Below, one piece after another: positions 17,958-25,404 of a stretch of 43,805 bases of DNA. The notes under the pieces were generated by a model, which had not been told where the DNA came from, made no database searches, and was given only the letters and a program-made list of their open reading frames with translations. This DNA is from Prevotellaceae bacterium. Lineage in GTDB: Bacteria; Bacteroidota; Bacteroidia; Bacteroidales; Bacteroidaceae. Location of the stretch: the NCBI GenBank assembly GCA_021204865.1, contig JAJPYQ010000023.1, positions 1 through 43,805 on the forward strand, written 5' to 3'. The first letter of the stretch is position 1. Each line of letters begins with the position of its first letter. The translations under genes were made by a program, and so were the position numbers.

Positions 17958-17988
17958 GATATGAATTAACTGTTAGTTTTGCTCCGTA

Positions 17989-18020
17989 CAAAGATACGAT
18001 AATATTGACGAAGAAGCCAA
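17989..18020 (-). promoter_or_regulatory. Promoter of the DUF3127 gene
   Basis: On the minus strand TTGG (18020-18017), a 20-bp spacer, then TATCTTTG (17996-17989). The start codon is 32 bp downstream. Confidence 0.7.
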
Positions 18021-18036
18021 GAAAGCGGGGCGTTTT

Positions 18037-18068
18037 TTTGATATTTCGGTTAAGAATGAGTATTTTTG
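18037..18068 (+). promoter_or_regulatory. Promoter of dnaN
   Basis: TTTG (18037-18040), a 20-bp spacer, then TATTTTTG (18061-18068): a full consensus match 31 bp before the dnaN ATG. Confidence 0.85.
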
Positions 18069-18099
18069 CCGCTACAAAACAGATAACTCATAAGCAGAT

Positions 18100-19221
18100 A
18101 TGAAATTCACAGTTTCCAGTTCGGCCTTCAGCAGCCGCCTTACCGCAGCCAGCAAAGTTCTGCTGTCGAAAAACACAATGCCCATCCTCGAGTGCTTCCT
18201 CCTTGACGTGAAAAACGGACACGTCAGCATAACGGCAAGCGACGGGGAAAAGTACTTCACCACCAGCGTGCCGCTCATCGACTGCGACAACAACGGACGC
18301 CTCTGCGTGCCGGCAAGGCTGCTCATCGACTCGATAAAGGAGCTCGCGGAGCAGCCCGTCACTCTCGACTTCAACCCCGAGAACATGGAAATACGCATGA
18401 CACACCAGACGGGCTACTTCACCCTTATGGGGCAAGACGCCGAGGTGTTCCCCACACAAGCCAACACCGAGGCGGACGCCACCACGCTCAAGCTAAGCTC
18501 CACCACACTGCTCAAAGGCATAAACCTCTGCATCAACGCCACCGCCTCCGACCAGCTGAGACTGATAATGACATGCATCTACCTCGACGTGCACGAGGAC
18601 TATATAAACTTCGCCGCCACCGACGGCAGGAAACTGGTGCGCTACACGAACAAAGAGTGCAAGGCGGGAATGACAACATCCATGATAATGCCGAAGACAG
18701 TGGCCATGGTATTGCGCAACACACTGACACCAGACACCGACCTCGTCTTCACCTTCGACAAGCAACAGGCGCAGCTGCACACCGACGAGCTCGACTTCTC
18801 GTTCCGCCTCGTGGAGGGCAACTACCTGAACTACAACGCAGTGATCCCCACCAGCAACCCCTACTGCGCAACCGTAGACCGCGCAAGCCTGCTGGGAGCC
18901 ATGAAGCGCGTCAGCGTATTCTGCAACCAAAGCAACGGCCTGACAAAGATACACCTTGAGGGCGGACTGGTGAAGCTCACGGCACAAGACATTGACTACG
19001 GGCGAATCGCCGAGGAGAACCTGCTCTGCGAATACACCAACTCGCCAATCAACATAGGGCTGAACTGCTTCTACGTGATGGACATGATCTCAGTGCTCGA
19101 CTCAGAGCATATCAGTGTGCAACTGGCTGACGCAAGCCGGCCCGCCCTCATCACCCCGCTCGAACAGCCCGAGGGTGAGGAGACAACGATGCTCATCATG
19201 CCGATGATGCTGAATGAATAG
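18100..19221 (+). CDS. dnaN: DNA polymerase III beta subunit (sliding clamp)
   Basis: 373 aa, close to the usual 366-375. It has three clamp domains: the start MKFTVSSSAFSSRLTAASKVL, the hydrophobic pocket and the typical TDGRKLVRY turn near residue 177, and the C-terminal IMPMMLNE in place of the usual M-P-M-R-L end. The dimer encircles DNA and tethers polymerase III and many repair enzymes. It has its own promoter at 18037. In many Bacteroidetes dnaN precedes the same exonuclease, coaBC, porD and recN as here, but here an 805-bp repeat block separates it from them. The final R to M change in the tail is a minor oddity. Confidence 0.96.
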   Translation: MKFTVSSSAFSSRLTAASKVLLSKNTMPILECFLLDVKNGHVSITASDGEKYFTTSVPLIDCDNNGRLCVPARLLIDSIKELAEQPVTLDFNPENMEIRMTHQTGYFTLMGQDAEVFPTQANTEADATTLKLSSTTLLKGINLCINATASDQLRLIMTCIYLDVHEDYINFAATDGRKLVRYTNKECKAGMTTSMIMPKTVAMVLRNTLTPDTDLVFTFDKQQAQLHTDELDFSFRLVEGNYLNYNAVIPTSNPYCATVDRASLLGAMKRVSVFCNQSNGLTKIHLEGGLVKLTAQDIDYGRIAEENLLCEYTNSPINIGLNCFYVMDMISVLDSEHISVQLADASRPALITPLEQPEGEETTMLIMPMMLNE

Positions 19222-20026
19222 AGTTCGTGGCTAATATGTGCGCGGCATGGTTAAACGTGGCGCATTGATAGGGAGTACCTTCGGCACTCATTTTGGTCGT
19301 GCCGACCATCCGAGGGTTACAACCCTCGGCTATCATAGAATAGCCCCTTCGGGGCTTACCATAACCGCCTCTACGACCAATGACCCTTCGGGGCTTGCTA
19401 ATGTCTTAACGCCCGAATGCCGATTGCCACGAATAACCCCGAAAAGGTTGCATAAGCGTAGCCGGGGGTTAAAGGAGAACCCCCAAAGGGGGTTGCCTAT
19501 GGCGAGGCTCGGCTGCGTTCGGAAGAGTCAGCAAGCTGCTCTTCTCTCACTTGCACGAGCGTTCAATACGAGTAGCCGTGGGTTTGCTTCCGCAAGCCAA
19601 TCGTTAATATCTGGAAACACTCCGTGTTTCTGGAACCCACGGTATGGGATATCGCCCCAATTGAGTGCCAGAGGTACTCAACGTCATACGCAAATGCCGG
19701 CAAACGGGTTGCCTTTGGCGAGGCTCGAAACCGAGGGTTTGCAACATCAGGCTATCCCTCTTAAGCGGCTTCGCCACTCTTATAAGCACTTTTATAGGTT
19801 GCGGGGCAACCTTCGGCATTTTTTGTCGCTAGCTCGTTTGCTCTCGCTTGCACGAGCGTTGAGTACCTCCGGCACTCCCCTCGTAATCACACAGAATCCG
19901 GGGGTATCGCTACGCACTTCGTGCGCTCCGTTTGCTCATTTGGCGGGCCTCCAGCTCGCTGGCCCCGGCTACTCTTATGAAACCCCCGCTGGGGGTTTTA
20001 CCTTAACCGCCTAAAAGGATGAATAT
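19222..20026. repeat. 805-bp intergenic block of nested palindromic repeats
   Basis: No gene. A 258-codon open frame runs through it but consists of repeat modules. Recognisable pieces are: GAGTACCTTCGGCACTC (about 19275); CCGAGGGTT...AACCCTCGG (about 19310-19329); a forward module at 19328-19369 (GGCTATC...GCCCCTTCGGGGC...TAACCGCC); a reverse module at 19432-19463; ACCCCCAAAGGGGGT (about 19479-19493); CTCTCACTTGCACGAGCGTT (19544) and its variant at 19841; GAGTGCCAGAGGTACTC (about 19663); GAGTACCTCCGGCACTC (about 19861); and a full right end at 19967-20011, with ACCCCCGCTGGGGGT followed by TTTTACC. It looks like two or more insertions of the 23097-23332 element type that have rearranged. Confidence 0.8.
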
Positions 20027-20830
20027 ATGAGGATAAAATTAGACAGACCATTGGTAATCTTCGATCTGGAGACCACAGGGCTTGACGTTGCGACAGCCCG
20101 AATCATACAGATCTCCTACATCATCGCCAAGCCAGACGGCAGCGAAGAGCGAGCTAACCAGTACATCAACCCCGAGAGGAAGATACCCACGGAGGTGGTG
20201 GAACTGACCCACATAACGGACAAGATGGTGAAAGACGCTCCGACGTTCAAGCAATATGCGCCCGAGCTGGCAAAGGCATTCGGCGGCTGCGACTTCGCAG
20301 GCTTCAACTCCAACTACTTCGACATACCGCTGCTCTGCGAGGAGTTCCTGAGGGCAGGCATAGACTTTGATTTCCGCAGCGCCCGCCTCGTCGACGTGTG
20401 CGGCATCTTCAAGATGATGGAGAGGCGCAACCTTGCGGCTGCCTACGAGTTCTATTGCGGCAGGAAGATGGAGGACGACTTTCAGGCTCACCTTGCCGAC
20501 CAAGACACCGAGGCGACGTGGCGTGTGCTACAAGCTCAGCTTGAGATGTACAGCCCAGAGCGGCAGACTGACCCCTCGAGGATGCTTAAGAACGATGTCA
20601 AATCGTTGGCAGACCTCAGCTCGCAGCGCAAGAACATAGACTTCGCTGGCAGGCTCATCTACAACGACAAAGGCGAAGAGGTTATAAACTTCGGCAAATA
20701 CAAGGGCAGGCTTGTCAGGGAAGTGTTCCCCTACGACCCGGGATACGTGGGCTGGGTGCTGCAAAGCGACTTCACGCAAGACACAAAGCGGTGGTTCGAG
20801 GCTCTGAGAATGAAGTATGGTAGAAGGTAA
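20027..20830 (+). CDS. DnaQ-family 3'-5' exonuclease with ExoX-like C-terminal domain
   Basis: 267 aa. The N-terminal DEDD exonuclease has Exo I FDLETTG (D13, E15), Exo II FAGFNSNYFDIPLL (about 88-101) and Exo III HLADQDTEAT (about 151-160), the DEDDh pattern of polymerase III epsilon and exonuclease X. A C-terminal domain (about 215-267; NFGKYKGRLVREVFPYDPGYVGWVL) resembles the small domain at the end of exonuclease X-like proteins (DUF3820 type). It degrades single-stranded 3' ends or proofreads; the exact partner is unknown. Its end overlaps the coaBC start by 14 bp, so the two are translated together. AAGGATG lies just before the ATG. No promoter stands out in the repeat block upstream. 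Confidence 0.9.
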   Translation: MRIKLDRPLVIFDLETTGLDVATARIIQISYIIAKPDGSEERANQYINPERKIPTEVVELTHITDKMVKDAPTFKQYAPELAKAFGGCDFAGFNSNYFDIPLLCEEFLRAGIDFDFRSARLVDVCGIFKMMERRNLAAAYEFYCGRKMEDDFQAHLADQDTEATWRVLQAQLEMYSPERQTDPSRMLKNDVKSLADLSSQRKNIDFAGRLIYNDKGEEVINFGKYKGRLVREVFPYDPGYVGWVLQSDFTQDTKRWFEALRMKYGRR

Positions 20831-22007
20831 AAGAATCGTTCTCGGCATAACGGGCAGCATAGCAGCCTACAAGTCTTGCCTCATAGCGAGGGCGTTGATA
20901 AGGAGAGGGGCTGAGGTGCAAGTGGTCATGACCCCCGCGGGAAAGGAATTCATCACACCCCTGACACTGAGCACACTGACGGGGAAACCAGTCGTCAGCG
21001 ACTTTTTCTCACGCACGGACGGCACGTGGCACAGTCACGTTGACCTTGGGCTGTGGGCTGACCTGATGCTCGTCGCCCCCGCCACAGCAAGCACCATCGG
21101 CAAGATGGCTAACAGCATAGCTGACAATATGCTTGTGACTACTTACCTTAGCATGAAAGCTCCCGTCTTCATCGCTCCCGCAATGGACCTCGACATGTAC
21201 GCCCACCCCGCCACACAGAGAAACCTTAAGATACTTCGCTCATACGGCAACCATATCATAGAGCCAACAAGAGGAGAGCTGGCGAGCCACCTTGAGGGGA
21301 AAGGGCGAATGGAAGAGCCTGACGAGATTGTAAGGCAACTGGAGGACTATTTCGCTGAAAAAGACCTCGCCGGCAGGCAGATACTCATCACAGCGGGTCC
21401 GACCTACGAGCGCATAGACCCCGTGCGCTTCATAGGCAACTACTCAAGCGGAAAGATGGGACTGGCGATAGCGGAGGAATGCGCCAGCCGAGGGGCAAGC
21501 GTGGAGCTGGTGTGCGGCCCCGTGCAGCTTCAGCCAAGGCATCACGGGATAAGGCGAACCAACGTGGAGAGCGCAAAGGAGATGGCAGAGGCGGCAAAAG
21601 AAATCTTCCCCTCCTCAGACGCTGCCGTGCTTTGTGCCGCCGTGGCTGACTTCACCCCCGAGAGCGAGGCAAGTGAGAAGATCAGACGTGAGGATGGACT
21701 GACGCTCACTCTAAAGCCAACGGAGGACATAGCGGCCTCTCTGGGAAAGCTTAAGAGAAAGGAACAAAGGCTCATTGGCTTCGCCCTTGAGACTTGCGAC
21801 GAGGTGGCTCACGCCCGTGAGAAAATGGAGAGAAAGGGGCTTGACTTCATCGTGCTTAACTCCCTGAAAGACGAGGGGGCAGGCTTCCAGTGCGACACGA
21901 ACAAGGTGACAATCATCTCACCGAATGCCGAACACGCCTACCCGCTGAAGCCAAAAAGGGACGTGGCAAGGGACATTGTGGACGAGCTTAAGAAGATCCT
22001 GCCATGA
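20817..22007 (+). CDS. coaBC: Bifunctional phosphopantothenoylcysteine decarboxylase/phosphopantothenate-cysteine ligase
   Basis: 396 aa, cytoplasmic, two steps of coenzyme A synthesis. The CoaC half (1-185) is an FMN flavoprotein: GITGSIAAYKS, the catalytic-histidine segment HVDLGLWADLMLVAPATA, and PAMDLDMY in place of the classical PAMN motif, as common in Bacteroidetes. The substrate flap lacks the Cys known from E. coli (here ASHLEGKGRMEEP). The CoaB half (about 190-396) has ITAGPTYERIDPVRFIGNYSSGKMG and KRDVARDIVDEL. It overlaps the exonuclease gene upstream (14 bp) and the next gene by 4 bp (ATGA), so it is inside one operon. Confidence 0.96.
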   Translation: MVEGKRIVLGITGSIAAYKSCLIARALIRRGAEVQVVMTPAGKEFITPLTLSTLTGKPVVSDFFSRTDGTWHSHVDLGLWADLMLVAPATASTIGKMANSIADNMLVTTYLSMKAPVFIAPAMDLDMYAHPATQRNLKILRSYGNHIIEPTRGELASHLEGKGRMEEPDEIVRQLEDYFAEKDLAGRQILITAGPTYERIDPVRFIGNYSSGKMGLAIAEECASRGASVELVCGPVQLQPRHHGIRRTNVESAKEMAEAAKEIFPSSDAAVLCAAVADFTPESEASEKIRREDGLTLTLKPTEDIAASLGKLKRKEQRLIGFALETCDEVAHAREKMERKGLDFIVLNSLKDEGAGFQCDTNKVTIISPNAEHAYPLKPKRDVARDIVDELKKILP

Positions 22008-22897
22008 GACTTATCACAGTATTAGCGGCATTTGCCTGCCTACCAGCCGCAGCCCAGGAGCTTAACGCAAAGGTGGTGGTGAACACCGCACAAATATCTA
22101 ACACGAAGACTGAGGTCTTCGAGTCGCTGCAGGACAAGGCGCAAAGCTTCCTCAACGACCACCAGTGGACTGATCTCTCGTTTAAGGAGGTGGAGAAAAT
22201 CGCCTGCAACTTTAACATCACCGTGAACAAATGGGACGAGTCGAGCAACTCTATGGAGTGCACCCTCCTGCTCACAAGCAGCCGCCCCGTGTACAATAGC
22301 AGCTACAACACCACGCTCTACAACATAAAGGACGGCGACTTTAACTTCAACTTCCAGACGACTGACGAGCTGGAGTGGAACGCTGACTATATTGACAATA
22401 ACCTCACCGCTATGCTCGCCTACTATGCCTATATGATCATCGGCTACGACTTCGATAGCATGTCTCCCAAAGGTGGAACTGCCTACCTGCAAACGGCTGA
22501 GGATATCGTGACAAACTCGCAAAGCCTCGGCTTCACTGGCTGGGACTCGTTCGGGAGCAGCCAGAACCGCTTCGGCCTTCTCAACGACTATATCGACGGC
22601 TCGATGGAGGACTACCGCCTGATGATATATAAGTATCACCGAGAGGGAATGGACCAGATGGTGGAAAGCACGGACAAAGGGCGAGCCGCCATAACGGAGG
22701 CACTGGAACTGCTCGACGGATGCAAGAACGCGCGCCCCATGAGCCAGCTGCCCACACTGTTCACCGAATGCAAACGGGACGAGCTGGTGAGCATCTACTC
22801 CGACCACGGCACTACGGAGGAAAAGAACACCGCCTACAACATCCTCTTCGGCATCAACCCCTCGATGAGCGACTACTGGGACAAGATTAAGCAGTGA
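22004..22897 (+). CDS. porD: PorD/DUF4835 family exported protein
   Basis: 297 aa with a signal peptide (MRLITVLAAFACLPAAAQ). The mature start ELNAKVVVNTAQISNTKTEVFESLQ and the phrase KGGTAYLQTAEDIVTNSQSLGFTGWDSFGSS are hallmarks of the DUF4835 family, which is annotated as PorD, a component linked to type IX secretion in Bacteroidetes. The position between coaBC (ATGA overlap) and recN is the usual one for this family. It probably acts in the periplasm or envelope; its biochemical role is not known. The gene ends 12 bp before a 22-bp repeat array. Confidence 0.88.
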   Translation: MRLITVLAAFACLPAAAQELNAKVVVNTAQISNTKTEVFESLQDKAQSFLNDHQWTDLSFKEVEKIACNFNITVNKWDESSNSMECTLLLTSSRPVYNSSYNTTLYNIKDGDFNFNFQTTDELEWNADYIDNNLTAMLAYYAYMIIGYDFDSMSPKGGTAYLQTAEDIVTNSQSLGFTGWDSFGSSQNRFGLLNDYIDGSMEDYRLMIYKYHREGMDQMVESTDKGRAAITEALELLDGCKNARPMSQLPTLFTECKRDELVSIYSDHGTTEEKNTAYNILFGINPSMSDYWDKIKQ

Positions 22898-22909
22898 AGC
22901 AGCAAACGA

Positions 22910-22964
22910 CCGCACCGACTTTTTATCTCAACCGCACCGACTTTTTATCTCAACCGCACGAGAC
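22910..22964. repeat. 22-bp array, CCGCACCGACTTTTT type, locus 3
   Basis: Units start at 22910 and 22932, with a partial CCGCACGAGAC at 22954. The same partial unit closes the array at 8980, and GGCAAAGATGTCGTG occurs beside both (about 8949 and 22969). Confidence 0.9.
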
Positions 22965-23066
22965 GAAGGCAAAGATGTCGTGGAGAATTGGCAAGGATGT
23001 AGCGAGAAGATGGGGCGATGATAACGATGATAGGAACGCATAAGAACGTAAACAACGATAGAACTA

Positions 23067-23332
23067 CGAAGGGGTTTCCAATGACATTGTGTGAGCGGCT
23101 AAGGGAGAACCCCCAAAGGGGGTTCAATACGAGTAGCCGAGGGTTGAACAACCCTCGGTTGGTCGGCACGACCAAATTGAGTGCCGGAGGTACTCAATAT
23201 CACCCACAAACGCTGCCAAACGAGTTGAGTACCTCCGGCACTCACGTTAGCTGCGCCTTGAATCCGAGGGTATCGCTTCGCTTAACCCCCGGCTACTCTT
23301 CTGAAACCCCCGCTGGGGGTTTTGCCTTAACC
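23067..23332. repeat. Direct repeat copy A containing an inverted-end element
   Basis: 266 bp, identical to copy B (23430-23695) except for one base (A23306 against C23669). Within it the 42-bp ends 23097-23138 and 23291-23332 are inverted relative to each other and match at 33 of 42 positions without gaps. Between them are CCGAGGGTTG-AA-CAACCCTCGG (23137-23158), GGTCG-GCA-CGACC (about 23161-23173), GAGTGCCGGAGGTACTC and its reverse complement GAGTACCTCCGGCACTC (about 23179 and 23226). The whole unit can fold as one long nested palindrome. Confidence 0.92.
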
Positions 23333-23429
23333 ACCCACAAGCTAACCAAACCTTCGGGGCAATCTATGGCGAACGTCAATGGCTACGCATGTTATGCCCC
23401 TTCGGGGCTTGCTTCGCCACGAATAACCC

Positions 23430-23695
23430 CGAAGGGGTTTCCAATGACATTGTGTGAGCGGCTAAGGGAGAACCCCCAAAGGGGGTTCAATACGAGTAGC
23501 CGAGGGTTGAACAACCCTCGGTTGGTCGGCACGACCAAATTGAGTGCCGGAGGTACTCAATATCACCCACAAACGCTGCCAAACGAGTTGAGTACCTCCG
23601 GCACTCACGTTAGCTGCGCCTTGAATCCGAGGGTATCGCTTCGCTTAACCCCCGGCTACTCTTCTGAACCCCCCGCTGGGGGTTTTGCCTTAACC
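23430..23695. repeat. Direct repeat copy B containing an inverted-end element
   Basis: Second copy of 23067-23332 at an offset of 363 bp, same orientation, one mismatch. The inverted ends fall at 23460-23501 and 23654-23695. Near identity means a very recent duplication or active homogenisation. recN starts 41 bp later. Confidence 0.92.
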
Positions 23696-23736
23696 GTCTG
23701 CAAGCCAAAGGCAATAAACAAGACCTCTGACCCGCT

Positions 23737-25404
23737 ATGCTAAAGCACCTGCACATAAGGAACTACGCGCTTATCGACCAGCTTGACATTGAGTTCGGGC
23801 GGGGCTTCTCCGTCATCACTGGCGAGACAGGTGCGGGCAAGTCCATCATCCTTGGGGCAATCGGACTATTGCTTGGGCAGAGAGCTGACGCTAAGGCTAT
23901 CAAGACGGGCGAGAAACGCTGCGTGATAGAGGCGGAGTTCTGCACAAGCCAAAGCGCCGTAAGCCAGTTCCTCACAGCTAACGACTTCGAGCAGGAGGGC
24001 GACATTTGCACCATAAGAAGAGAGGTATCCCAAACTGGCAAGTCGCGAGCCTTCATCAACGACACGCCTGCCACGGTGGCTCAACTAAGAGAGCTTGGCG
24101 ACCAGCTCGTCGACATACACAGCCAGCACCAGAACCTCCTGCTAAGCCGCGAGAACTTCCAGCTAAGGGCGCTGGACACAGTGGCCAAGAACGCCCCCTT
24201 GCTCGAGGCTTACAGCGCCTCCTTCGGGCTCTACAAGGCGACGCAAAGGGAGCTTGCCAAGGTGCGCAAGGCGTGGGAGGAAGAGCAGAGGGAGCAGGAC
24301 TATATGCAGTTCCAGTTCAGCCAGCTCGAAGAGGCTAAGCTGCGTGAGGGCGAGCAAGAGGAGCTTGAGCAAAGGCAGCGCAGCCTTGAGCACGCCGAGG
24401 AGACGAAGAGCCAGCTGTTCAGCGTGTCCGACACCTTTAATAAAGAGGAGACGGGCGTGCTTGACGGCTTGCTGAGGGCACAGCGCAGGCTGGAGGGCAT
24501 AGCCGCCTATTGCCCAGAGGTGGAAGAGCTGGCGAGGCGCGTGGAGAGCTGCAAGATAGAGCTTAAAGACGTTGCGGCTGAGGTGGACGACAAGCTGGAA
24601 GAGGCGGAGAGCGACCCGCAAGCATTGGAGAAGGTGGTGGAGAGGCTCGACCTTATCTACGACCTTCTGCGCAAGCACCACACCGACAGCGTCCAGGACT
24701 TGCTGCGTCTCAGGGAGGAGCTTAGGCAAAAGCTCCACTTGATAGACAGGCGTGAGAGCGAGATAAGCGAGCTTGAGGGGCGGTTGCAGACCGAAGAGAG
24801 GGAACTCCTCAGGTGCGCCTCCGCCCTGTCCGCCTCTCGAAGGAAGGCAGCACGTGAGCTGGAGCAGGGGATGCTCGCAAGGCTGAAGGACCTGGGGATG
24901 CCTAACATCCAGTTCGAGGCTCGGGTGACTGAGGCGCAAGAGCCTACTCAGCAGGGCAAGGACAATGTCACCTTCTCCTTCAGCGCAAACAAGAACACGC
25001 CCTTGCAGCCCATCGCACAGGTGGCGAGCGGCGGAGAGATAGCCCGTGTGATGCTTGCCCTCAAAGCCCTCATCAGCAAGGCGACACAGCTGCCTGCCGT
25101 CATCTTCGACGAGATAGACACGGGGGTGAGCGGACGGATAGCCGAGCAGATGGCAAAGCTTATGCGAGAGATGAGCGAAGGCGAGGAGCGGCAGGTCATC
25201 TCGATAACGCACCTGCCCCAGATTGCCGCCTTGGGCGAGCACCACTACCGTGTGTTCAAGGAGGAAAGCTCCCTCGGCTCTGCCAGCCGCATTGCCTTGC
25301 TCACACGAGAGGAACGCATAGAGGAGCTTGCCCACCTGCTCTCAGGCTCTACAGTGACGCAAGCCGCCATAGATAACGCAAAGACACTTCTATCAAACGC
25401 ATAA
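23737..25404 (+). CDS. recN: DNA repair protein RecN
   Basis: 555 aa, the usual RecN length (about 553). It is an SMC-like cytoplasmic ATPase that acts in recombinational repair of double-strand breaks. The N-terminal half has MLKHLHIRNYALIDQLDIEFG and Walker A GETGAGKS (about 30-37). Long coiled coils rich in E/L/R follow (about 155-365). The C-terminal half has the signature region ASGGEIARVMLALK and Walker B LPAVIFDEIDTGVSG. The stop codon overlaps the next ATG by one base (TAATG), so it is co-translated with the secreted TPR protein. The upstream 41 bp after the repeat element hold no clear promoter. Confidence 0.96.
   Translation: MLKHLHIRNYALIDQLDIEFGRGFSVITGETGAGKSIILGAIGLLLGQRADAKAIKTGEKRCVIEAEFCTSQSAVSQFLTANDFEQEGDICTIRREVSQTGKSRAFINDTPATVAQLRELGDQLVDIHSQHQNLLLSRENFQLRALDTVAKNAPLLEAYSASFGLYKATQRELAKVRKAWEEEQREQDYMQFQFSQLEEAKLREGEQEELEQRQRSLEHAEETKSQLFSVSDTFNKEETGVLDGLLRAQRRLEGIAAYCPEVEELARRVESCKIELKDVAAEVDDKLEEAESDPQALEKVVERLDLIYDLLRKHHTDSVQDLLRLREELRQKLHLIDRRESEISELEGRLQTEERELLRCASALSASRRKAARELEQGMLARLKDLGMPNIQFEARVTEAQEPTQQGKDNVTFSFSANKNTPLQPIAQVASGGEIARVMLALKALISKATQLPAVIFDEIDTGVSGRIAEQMAKLMREMSEGEERQVISITHLPQIAALGEHHYRVFKEESSLGSASRIALLTREERIEELAHLLSGSTVTQAAIDNAKTLLSNA

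Larger units (their letters stand above)
22898..23736. other. 839-bp intergenic stretch, repeats only
   Basis: Between porD and recN. Contents: two 22-bp units (22910-22953), a stretch of ACGATGATA-like bases (about 22975-23066), a 266-bp repeat copy A (23067-23332), a 97-bp spacer with one small hairpin module (23381-23418), and copy B (23430-23695). A 241-codon frame (23018-23743) is open only because the 363-bp repeat period is a multiple of three. Confidence 0.85.

Noticed and set aside
19238-20014. 258-codon open frame on + strand
   Set aside because: It runs entirely through palindromic repeat modules, has no domain, signal or promoter, and its codons mirror the repeats.
23018-23743. 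241-codon open frame with an internally repeated protein
   Set aside because: The protein repeat is only the 363-bp DNA repeat, which keeps frame because 363 is a multiple of three. It overlaps the recN start.
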